Source of the DNA: Candidatus Melainabacteria bacterium
GTDB taxonomy: Bacteria > Cyanobacteriota > Vampirovibrionia > Obscuribacterales > Obscuribacteraceae
Reading direction: 5' to 3'
Assembly (NCBI GenBank): GCA_014380105.1
Contig: JACMKL010000404.1
Span: forward strand, 1 to 12,793
DNA: 12,793 nt
Shown here: positions 7,510 to 12,793 of the stretch, one piece after another
How the letters are laid out: the number at the start of each line of letters is the position of its first letter
Position numbering within the stretch: position 1 is the first letter of the stretch
Position numbers and translations under genes: made by a program
The notes under the pieces: model-generated
Database searches by the model: none
What the model was told of the DNA's origin: nothing
Seen by the model: only the letters and a program-made list of their open reading frames with translations

Positions 7510-9510
7510 ATGAATCGAAAACAAAAGGCGAGATTGTTCGTTTCGGCAACGCTGGCAGTTTTTTTTAGTCTATTTTTCTTCTCCCCGACTCCTGTCTATA
7601 ACGCGCTCACCGCAGCGGCTCGAGCTGAGTCCGGGGAGGCCAGTAACCACGTCAAGTTGCGAATGCTGTCTGATGTAAAACAGGTCAAAGCTGGTGAAAA
7701 GTTTCGACTTGGTGTCGAACTGAAAATGCAAGACCACTGGCATACGTACTACAAAGAAGCTGGCGATGCAGGCATGCCTACATCAATCAAATGGACACTA
7801 CCTGCCGGTTATATTCACGGCGAGTTAGAGTGGCAAAAGCCCCACAAATACGACGATGGCGGCATTGTCACTTATGGATATTCGGACCAAGCCGTAATTT
7901 CCACAACAGTAACAGCACCTGCAAAATTAAGCGCAGGTGAACAAAAATTTGCTGCCCAAGTGAAATATTTGGTTTGCAAAGATATTTGCATTCCGGGTTC
8001 TGCTGATTTGAAATTGTCGCTGCCTTCGATTACTGATGGGCAACCAGAAGCCGGTGAGGCTGACGCTTTCAAAGGTACTGGATTTACTGGTAGTGTCAGT
8101 AACCTTCCTCTTGATCCAGGATCTTCGCCACCAAATTCGACATCGACAGCAAGTAGTGCTGCCACTGCCAGTGGTGCAGGACAGACGGGCAGTATCTTAG
8201 ATCGTACATTCAAAAATTCTGAAGCAGAAGACAAAACTCCGCTTTCAACCTATCTACTCTTAGCCGTTGTAGGCGGTTTCATCCTCAATTTTATGCCTTG
8301 CGTGTTGCCTGTTATTGCAATCAAAATCATTAGTTTGATTGAGCAAGCTAATGATGATCCTGTCAAAGTGAGATTGCAAGGTCTGGCATTTGCAGCTGGA
8401 ATTTTGTCATCATTCATGGCTCTCGGTGGAGTTGTAATTGCAGTCCAATCAGCTGGTCAGAAAGTCGGCTGGGGCTTCCAATTCCAGTATCCGCCCTTTG
8501 TAATAGCCATGGCGACTGTAATGACTGTTTTAGCCTTGAGTCTGTTTGGACTTTTTTATGTCAACGTCAATCCCGGTCAAGCGCAAATTGATAAATTGGC
8601 GAATAAAGAAGGTCTTTTGGGAACGTTTTTTAAGGGTGTACTTGCCACTGTGCTCTCTACGCCATGCACAGCTCCTGCACTAGGAACAGCCGTAGGCTTC
8701 GCTTTTGCTCAACCCGGTTACATAATTCTCGAAATACTTTTTGCAGTTGGCTTTGGAATGTCGTTGCCTTATTTACTACTCACTATCAATCCAAAATGGC
8801 TTCGCTTTATTCCAAAACCTGGCGTTTGGATGGAGAAATTCAAAGAGTCGATGGGCTTTTTATTAATTGCAACGGTCGCCTGGCTACTCAGCGTAATCGC
8901 GGCCCAGGCGGGTTCTAGTGGTGCTGAATACGTCGGATACTTCCTCACCGGTGTGGCATTTGCCGTCTGGATTGTGTCGCGTTTTTCGGACCTTAATAGC
9001 ACGCCAAAGCGTCGGGCGATTGTTTGGTCAATTGCAGCATTAGTTGTAGTGTCTTTCTTTTCGCTATTTATCTTGAGTAAGCCTGAGTTGATGGGCACGG
9101 CTGTTGCTAGCGGCGTCACACAAACCGAAGCTCCAGCCGGCGTCGGTGAAATCAGCTGGGTGCCATTTTCTATTCAGGAATTAGATAAACAAGTCGCACA
9201 GAACAAGACCGTATTTCTAGATTTCACGGCGGCTTGGTGCTTGACCTGTAAAGTTAATGAACGAACCGTGCTTGCGAACGCTGATGTTGTGCAGCAGCTG
9301 AAGTCACTGAATGTGGTGACCATGAAAGCCGACTGGACAAATCGCGATCCGGTCATTGGTCAACTCCTTGCGAAATTCAAAAGGTCAGGAGTGCCACTCT
9401 ATGTAATTTTTCCGGCTGGCAAGGGCTCAGATCCAATTGTATTGCCTGAAGTAATCACGCCAGGTCTGGTAATTGAAAAACTAAAAGAGGCCGGTCCGAG
9501 CAAGAGCTAG
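7510..9510 (+). CDS. dsbD: Thiol:disulfide interchange protein DsbD (ScsB-like), protein-disulfide reductase
   Basis: 666 aa. It carries reducing power from cytoplasmic thioredoxin across the inner membrane to periplasmic disulfide proteins. All three modules are present. An N-terminal signal or anchor segment (about 8-38) leads to the exported alpha domain (about 45-172) with C156 and C160 in VCKDICIP. A Ser/Thr/Ala-rich linker follows (about 200-230). The membrane beta domain (about 245-525) has its redox cysteines in NFMPCVLP (C264) and STPCTAP (C386). The C-terminal thioredoxin-like gamma domain (about 550-660) has WCLTC (C577, C580) and a cis-Pro motif GVPL (P629). So all six redox cysteines of the cascade are in place. 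The C-x3-C spacing of the alpha domain and the MPCVLP/TPCTAP pair fit the ScsB-like branch as well as classical DsbD. The ATG at 7510 is 21 bp after the GH1 stop, with AAGG about 14 nt upstream. The last codons contain a hairpin that serves the opposite strand. Confidence 0.94.
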   Translation: MNRKQKARLFVSATLAVFFSLFFFSPTPVYNALTAAARAESGEASNHVKLRMLSDVKQVKAGEKFRLGVELKMQDHWHTYYKEAGDAGMPTSIKWTLPAGYIHGELEWQKPHKYDDGGIVTYGYSDQAVISTTVTAPAKLSAGEQKFAAQVKYLVCKDICIPGSADLKLSLPSITDGQPEAGEADAFKGTGFTGSVSNLPLDPGSSPPNSTSTASSAATASGAGQTGSILDRTFKNSEAEDKTPLSTYLLLAVVGGFILNFMPCVLPVIAIKIISLIEQANDDPVKVRLQGLAFAAGILSSFMALGGVVIAVQSAGQKVGWGFQFQYPPFVIAMATVMTVLALSLFGLFYVNVNPGQAQIDKLANKEGLLGTFFKGVLATVLSTPCTAPALGTAVGFAFAQPGYIILEILFAVGFGMSLPYLLLTINPKWLRFIPKPGVWMEKFKESMGFLLIATVAWLLSVIAAQAGSSGAEYVGYFLTGVAFAVWIVSRFSDLNSTPKRRAIVWSIAALVVVSFFSLFILSKPELMGTAVASGVTQTEAPAGVGEISWVPFSIQELDKQVAQNKTVFLDFTAAWCLTCKVNERTVLANADVVQQLKSLNVVTMKADWTNRDPVIGQLLAKFKRSGVPLYVIFPAGKGSDPIVLPEVITPGLVIEKLKEAGPSKS

Positions 9511-9519
9511 ACCGACCTC
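9475..9519 (-). terminator. Intrinsic terminator of the peroxiredoxin gene, embedded in the 3' end of dsbD
   Basis: The arms GAGGCCGGTC (9487-9496) and GACCGACCTC (9510-9519) pair over 10 positions with one C-A mismatch (G-T when read as minus-strand RNA). An inner AGC/GCT pairing around AAGA tightens the loop. Read on the minus strand the hairpin is followed at once by TTTTAGTTTTT (9486-9476), the U-rich tail expected of a Rho-independent terminator. On the plus strand the downstream sequence is not T-rich, so it would end the peroxiredoxin transcript better than the dsbD transcript. It begins 24 bp beyond the peroxiredoxin stop. Confidence 0.72.
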
Positions 9520-9542
9520 CCAAATACAACGTTCTCTAGATT

Positions 9543-10007
9543 TTAGAGTCCGCGAATGATTTCGAGGATCTTTTCGTTTTCCGGCATGCCTTCGTGAACA
9601 TGTTTGACGAAGCCATTTTTGTCGATAACGAACAAGACGCGATTGGCGGTTGTTCTGTCTGGACCGACTGTGCCGTACTTGCGACCCAGTTCGAATTTCT
9701 CGTCTGCGAGAAGCTGATGCTTCAAATTGAACTTGCCAGCGAATTCTTCATGGCTTTTCACAGTGTCTGTTGAAACGCCAAACACTACAGTGTTGGCACT
9801 TTCAAACAATGACAAGTCTTCAGTAAAAGAGCACATTTCTTTGGTACAACCAGGTGTGTTGTCTTTTGGATAGAAGGCGAGGATGACATTCTTTTTGCCT
9901 TTGTAATCTGCAAGGCTCACTTTGCCTTCAGGGTAAGCATCGACTGTAAAGTCGGGCGCCTTCTCTCCGATTCTGGGCAAATTGATTACGTGTCTTGGCG
10001 TGGTCAT
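9543..10007 (-). CDS. bcp: Peroxiredoxin, Bcp/PrxQ type (thioredoxin-dependent thiol peroxidase)
   Basis: 154 aa from the ATG at 10007, the usual length for Bcp. It reduces hydrogen peroxide and organic hydroperoxides in the cytoplasm, using thioredoxin. The peroxidatic cysteine is C54 in TPGCT (51-55), with the resolving cysteine five residues on (C59, PGCTKEMC), the atypical 2-Cys arrangement of Bcp/PrxQ. Other family marks are APDF near residue 18, VILAFYPKD before the active site, FGVSTD after it, and TTANRVLFVIDKNG near the C-terminus. The frame stays open upstream to a TTG at 10133, but the ATG at 10007 has AGGAG 10 nt before it and gives the canonical N-terminus; the extra 42 residues resemble nothing in the family. 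It is convergent with dsbD and downstream of the Roadblock gene on the same strand, with a 212-bp gap that probably holds its own promoter. Confidence 0.94.
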   Translation of the reverse strand: MTTPRHVINLPRIGEKAPDFTVDAYPEGKVSLADYKGKKNVILAFYPKDNTPGCTKEMCSFTEDLSLFESANTVVFGVSTDTVKSHEEFAGKFNLKHQLLADEKFELGRKYGTVGPDRTTANRVLFVIDKNGFVKHVHEGMPENEKILEIIRGL

Positions 10008-10017
10008 GATATCTAAG

Positions 10018-10023
10018 CTCCTA
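10018..10023 (-). promoter_or_regulatory. Ribosome binding site that fixes the bcp start
   Basis: Minus-strand TAGGAG sits 10 nt before the ATG at 10007. It is the clearest Shine-Dalgarno in the window and decides for the 154-aa protein over the 196-aa reading from TTG at 10133. Confidence 0.7.
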
Positions 10024-10069
10024 AACTTGCTAGGTTCATTGTTGCATTGCTTCATGCTTGCTGTCCAAA

Positions 10070-10098
10070 ACTTTAATTTGACGCTACATCCTTCGCAA
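10070..10098 (-). promoter_or_regulatory. Candidate sigma-70-like promoter of bcp
   Basis: On the minus strand, TTGCGA (10098-10093) and TAAAGT (10075-10070) are separated by 17 bp, each matching 4 of 6 consensus bases, and would give a leader of about 55 nt. A perfect TTGACA also occurs at 10133-10128 but has no recognisable -10 at the right distance. The rest of the 212-bp gap (10008-10219) shows no small gene or strong hairpin that I can defend. Confidence 0.3.
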
Positions 10099-10219
10099 CC
10101 AAAGCCGCTCGTTGTGGGGTTAAATCGTGTCAAGGGGCAAACGGATAGTCCACTTGGGCGCTTTCAAACTCTGACAGCGGGCGCTATCGGGGCGAATTTG
10201 AGGGACAAGCGGGGGCTGA

Positions 10220-12790
10220 TTAACCGTTGATAGTCTCTTGTATGCCATCTATCAGCCTGTCTAAGCCACCGATTTGGAACTCGTCGGCAAATACTGCCAG
10301 GATGCCTACATCGACGTCTGTGAGGACAGTTACCTTTAGTTCTCCGCGCAAATCGGTCAGGAGGACCATTTGGCGAAGCTTACCTATCTCAAGTTTGTTG
10401 GTGCCTAAGTTGCTGGTACTCAAGAGTGCCGTAGAAAGTACACCGAGGGTGTCTTTGTCCATATCAGGGCGGGCTGAGGCTGCAATAACCAGTCCATCAT
10501 GACCGACAATCAAGCTGCCAAAGACATTTGGAAAGGTATCGATATGGTCGAGTAAAGCTTGAATGCCTTGCCCCCGAGCCGCACTGATTACTCTGGCGGT
10601 TGAAAGATTGGCGCCAATTGTGCGCTGCTCTTCTTCAGCCTTGATAATGCTTTCGACGACAGAGACATCTAAAAGTAATTTGCCGACTGTTTTCATCGTT
10701 CCGACCGCATCTTCGCCTGATTTAGGTTCGGCTGCAGACTTCGATGATAGGCGACCAAATTCTTTCAGCTCGCCGGCCTTGGGATTTTTTCCAGGCTGAG
10801 ACGAGGCTGCCACTTGATTGGCATCTTCATTATCTGGTGCCGCATTTGGTGCTGTTTGCGCAGCTTCAGCGGCCTGTAATGCGGCAGCGTCAGGACGCGA
10901 AAGCATTGCGGTTTCTTTGACTGGCTTCTGCAGAGAATCGGCAGGAGCAGCAGGTTTTGAATGAACAACATCCAGCTCGCCAGTGTCGGTGACACCGTCT
11001 TTTTTCGGTTTTACTTTCGGAACTTCTTTTAGGGCTTCGACAGGCGCGAGATTGGAGAAAATTTCTTCAATGTCATTATCGACTCCACCTTGAAACAGTG
11101 GTTTGTCGTCGTCCTCGTCATCGTCATATTTGCGTGTTGGCGCTTTCTTCTCTTCTACTGTTGCAGTAGGAGGAGGCTCTTTCTTGAGTGAAGAAACTTC
11201 GCGGTGCGCTTCAGCAGGAGCCAGATTGGAGAAGATTTCTTCAATATCGGAATCTACTTCTTTCTGAAAAAGTTTTGCTGATTCTTCTTCTTCATCATCT
11301 CTTCTGGATACAGGAGCAGACTCAACCTTGTTATCACCAACCGTCTTCAGAGCTTCAGGTGGTGCCAATTTTGAAAATACGTCGTCGACATCTTGGTCTA
11401 GATTATTGTCGAAAAGCGATTTCTCTTCGTCGTCGTCATCAGACGAATAACGAGCGGCTGCTGGTTTTTCTGCCGGTAAATAAGGAGCTGGCTCAGAGGA
11501 ATCAACTTCTTTAAAGAGAGAAACTGATGGAGTAGGTGGAGGTGGAAGGGGAGGTGCCTCCATTTTAGGTTCAGGTTTTGGCTCTGGTTTTGGTTCAGGC
11601 TTAATTTCGGGAACGGGTTCTGGTTTTGGCTCAGGCTTAGGCTCCGGTTTTGGCTCAGGCTTAGGCTCCGGTTTAAATTCAGGAGTCGTCTCAGGCTTAA
11701 GTTCAAATCGTTCCGGTTTGACTTCAGGCTTCGGTTCAGAAGCCAATTCTGGCTTCTCCATACTAGGCATTTTGTTTTTGGTGATCGCACCCATCAATCT
11801 GGAACCAAGGTCCATGTGGGCGGCAGTCGGTTTTTCGCCTTCAGAAACAGGAGCAGAAGTCTCTACCACTGGCGTTGGCGGTGCCGAGGACGCGAAAGCA
11901 GGCGTGGTTTGTGGTGGCTGAGACGGCTGAATAGGCACTTCCTGCGCCATAATCGGACCGCTTTCCATCTGTGTGAGCGGCTCTTCCATGATTGAAAGTG
12001 GCTCATCATCAAGTCTGTCGAGAATGTCTTTTAAGCTTTCGCGATTATCATTTTCTTCGTCAGGACGGTGAGAGCCTGTCCCACTTGCGCTGAGAGCTTG
12101 CAGCTTCGTAAAAGTGCTGGTGCTCTTACGTTTTTGTGCCTGCAAACGCGTGGCTGTCGCCGACGCGGCTGCTTTTTTATCGAAATCTTCAAGAGGATCA
12201 ACAACTGGTTTTGGCGGCTCAGGTGGCGGCTCTGGCTTTTCTTCCGGCTCAGCGTCCAGTTTGTCTAAGATGCCCCGCAATTTTGTCGACGAGGTTGCCG
12301 CCATAGGCTTGGTTTTCCCGAGCTTAATGGCACCTTTAGATGTAGATTGCTCCTCCTTGGTCTGGTCTTCCTCTTCCTCACCAGGTTCAACCCCGGCTGA
12401 GTATACGGATAAGGGTTCGAGCCTGAAGAGCGCGACTGCCGCCCCAAAGCCCAGAACAGTACCGACCAACATCGGCACCCACGGTAGCGTGAGCTTGATC
12501 GGCGCCAGATAGGCAAAATGACCACCTATGAGGACGCAGATGGTGGAAAGGACAAATATCATCAAGAATGCCAGGCCAGAAATTTTCATTAGCTGGTTCA
12601 GACGAGCATTCTCAAAACATATTCGGCAAACAAGAAGCGCAATTCCCAGCTCTGCCAAAAGCAGCGTCGGTATATTGACACTGAATGTCATTGCTTTCCA
12701 GGGAGACTGCGTGCCGCCAAAAGTTAAAAGCAGGGCTAGCACGACGGCTGCGCTAAACCAGATCCAATTACGAACGACCAGCTTGTACAT
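10220..12790 (-). CDS. Membrane-anchored Roadblock/LC7-domain protein with long acidic, EPKP-rich disordered region
   Basis: 856 aa. Four hydrophobic segments lie at about 9-24, 39-57, 70-90 and 104-122, so both ends should be cytoplasmic. From about 135 to 705 the chain is low-complexity and probably disordered: acidic patches, Pro/Ala-rich stretches, an EPKP tract (352-410), two ILDKLD-type motifs and three copies of a DIEEIFSNLAP-type motif. The C-terminal domain (about 742-852) reads as Roadblock/LC7: an alpha-beta start LLDHIDTFPNVFGSLIVGHDGLVIAAS, a central helix TLGVLSTALLSTSNLG, and strands around QMVLLTDLRG and VTVLTDVDVGILAVF. Roadblock proteins such as MglB act as dimeric regulators of small Ras-like GTPases, but usually as stand-alone proteins of 100-160 aa. 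A role as a membrane scaffold is inference. The ATG at 12790 is preceded directly by an in-frame TAA; any upstream gene and the RBS lie outside the window. Confidence 0.85.
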   Translation of the reverse strand: MYKLVVRNWIWFSAAVVLALLLTFGGTQSPWKAMTFSVNIPTLLLAELGIALLVCRICFENARLNQLMKISGLAFLMIFVLSTICVLIGGHFAYLAPIKLTLPWVPMLVGTVLGFGAAVALFRLEPLSVYSAGVEPGEEEEDQTKEEQSTSKGAIKLGKTKPMAATSSTKLRGILDKLDAEPEEKPEPPPEPPKPVVDPLEDFDKKAAASATATRLQAQKRKSTSTFTKLQALSASGTGSHRPDEENDNRESLKDILDRLDDEPLSIMEEPLTQMESGPIMAQEVPIQPSQPPQTTPAFASSAPPTPVVETSAPVSEGEKPTAAHMDLGSRLMGAITKNKMPSMEKPELASEPKPEVKPERFELKPETTPEFKPEPKPEPKPEPKPEPKPEPVPEIKPEPKPEPKPEPKMEAPPLPPPPTPSVSLFKEVDSSEPAPYLPAEKPAAARYSSDDDDEEKSLFDNNLDQDVDDVFSKLAPPEALKTVGDNKVESAPVSRRDDEEEESAKLFQKEVDSDIEEIFSNLAPAEAHREVSSLKKEPPPTATVEEKKAPTRKYDDDEDDDKPLFQGGVDNDIEEIFSNLAPVEALKEVPKVKPKKDGVTDTGELDVVHSKPAAPADSLQKPVKETAMLSRPDAAALQAAEAAQTAPNAAPDNEDANQVAASSQPGKNPKAGELKEFGRLSSKSAAEPKSGEDAVGTMKTVGKLLLDVSVVESIIKAEEEQRTIGANLSTARVISAARGQGIQALLDHIDTFPNVFGSLIVGHDGLVIAASARPDMDKDTLGVLSTALLSTSNLGTNKLEIGKLRQMVLLTDLRGELKVTVLTDVDVGILAVFADEFQIGGLDRLIDGIQETING
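10235..10567 (-). other. Roadblock/LC7 domain (residues 742-852)
   Basis: This is the only folded cytoplasmic domain evident in the 856-aa protein. It has the GxLIVGxDGLVIA beta hairpin, a Thr/Ser-rich helix and two final strands, followed by the closing helix GGLDRLIDGI. The domain normally dimerises and binds a small GTPase; no GTPase gene lies in the window. Confidence 0.75.
11021..11419 (-). repeat. Three copies of a 27-residue motif (LF...DIEEIFSNLAPxEALKEV)
   Basis: Copies lie at residues 458-484, 506-532 and 564-590 of the Roadblock protein (11339-11419, 11195-11275 and 11021-11101). Each has LF at the start, an acidic helix-like core (DVDDVFSKLAP, DIEEIFSNLAP, DIEEIFSNLAP) and EALKTV, EAHREV or EALKEV at the end. 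Each is preceded by a basic residue or two and a run of Asp/Glu. A partial copy, LFKEVDS, is at 425-431. The spacers between copies differ in length and sequence, so the motif itself, not the region, is being conserved. Confidence 0.85.
11561..11737 (-). repeat. EPKP-rich tract with tandem 24-bp DNA repeats
   Basis: Residues 352-410 of the Roadblock protein are built of Glu-Pro-Lys-Pro dipeptide repeats. At DNA level two identical 24-bp units sit head to tail at 11622-11645 and 11646-11669, with diverged units on both sides. A unit codes eight residues, so gain or loss keeps the frame. Such Pro/charged tracts are usually extended, stiff spacers, comparable to the TonB periplasmic rod; here the predicted side is cytoplasmic. 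Confidence 0.85.
11999..12283 (-). repeat. Two copies of an ILDKLD-type short motif
   Basis: LRGILDKLDAEPEE (residues 171-184; 12239-12281) and LKDILDRLDDEP (253-264; 11999-12034) share the pattern L-[RK]-x-I-L-D-[KR]-L-D-x-E-P inside otherwise unrelated low-complexity sequence. It resembles a short amphipathic helix used as a docking motif. It is distinct from the DIEEIFSNLAP motif further along the chain. Confidence 0.7.
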
Positions 12791-12793
12791 TTA

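Noticed and set aside
7105..7524. 139-codon minus-strand frame across the end of the GH1 gene
   Set aside because: Antisense to the catalytic nucleophile region of GH1 and the dsbD start; no motif of its own and no sensible promoter.
9535..9549. CTCTA-GATTT-TAGAG hairpin at the end of bcp
   Set aside because: A 5-bp stem without a U-tract is too weak; the larger hairpin at 9475-9519 explains termination better.
10008..10133. 42-residue N-terminal extension of the peroxiredoxin with a CEGC motif, starting at TTG 10133
   Set aside because: A good Shine-Dalgarno (TAGGAG) and ATG at 10007 give a canonical 154-aa Bcp. The extension is unlike the family and has no visible ribosome binding site, so it is leader DNA that happens to be open.
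10128..10133. Perfect TTGACA -35 hexamer upstream of bcp (minus strand)
   Set aside because: At 16-18 bp downstream the sequence is GC-rich (around GAGCGG), with nothing like a -10 element.
10134..10219. Repeated GGGCGCT and GC-rich runs after the Roadblock gene, considered as its terminator
   Set aside because: The copies are direct, not inverted, and no U-tract follows on the minus strand, so no intrinsic terminator can be supported.
11561..11737. Short regular repeats that could suggest a CRISPR-like array
   Set aside because: Units are contiguous with no unique spacers, stay in frame and code an EPKP tract within a long gene.

Overview
The window carries seven protein genes and almost no spare DNA. 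It looks like the chromosome of a bacterium with a Gram-negative-type envelope: it has a DsbD-type electron carrier with an exported N-terminal domain, multi-pass GT-C glycosyltransferases and a Bcp peroxiredoxin. Base composition is roughly balanced, and GTG and TTG starts are used beside ATG. The mixture, especially a large membrane-anchored Roadblock/LC7 protein and TMTC-like GT-C enzymes, loosely recalls the non-photosynthetic cyanobacterial relatives (Vampirovibrionia/Obscuribacterales). That placement is an impression, not a demonstration.

Layout. 1-5894 (minus) is a tightly packed three-gene unit, transcribed right to left: two GT-C membrane glycosyltransferase-like paralogues (848 and 849 aa, overlapping by 4 bp), then after 2 bp an AI-2E family transporter that runs off the left edge. 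5895-6069 is a short divergent control region with a perfect 10-bp palindrome. 6070-9510 (plus) holds a GH1 beta-glycosidase and, 21 bp later, a full-length DsbD/ScsB-type thiol:disulfide interchange protein. 9543-10007 (minus) is a Bcp-type peroxiredoxin convergent with dsbD; its probable intrinsic terminator lies inside the last codons of dsbD. 10008-10219 is the leader of the peroxiredoxin gene. 10220-12790 (minus) is an 856-aa protein with four N-terminal membrane helices, about 570 residues of acidic and EPKP-rich disordered sequence carrying two families of repeated short motifs, and a C-terminal Roadblock/LC7 domain.

How the genes may work together. The left operon probably acts in envelope glycosylation or glycan handling at the inner membrane. 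The GH1 enzyme is cytoplasmic and has the complete catalytic set. DsbD and Bcp both handle thiols, on opposite sides of the membrane, but they are convergent and not co-transcribed. The Roadblock protein is the least ordinary gene here: its architecture suggests a membrane scaffold that brings several copies of a partner, perhaps with a small Ras-like GTPase, to the cytoplasmic face. No mobile element, CRISPR array, tRNA or rRNA was seen.
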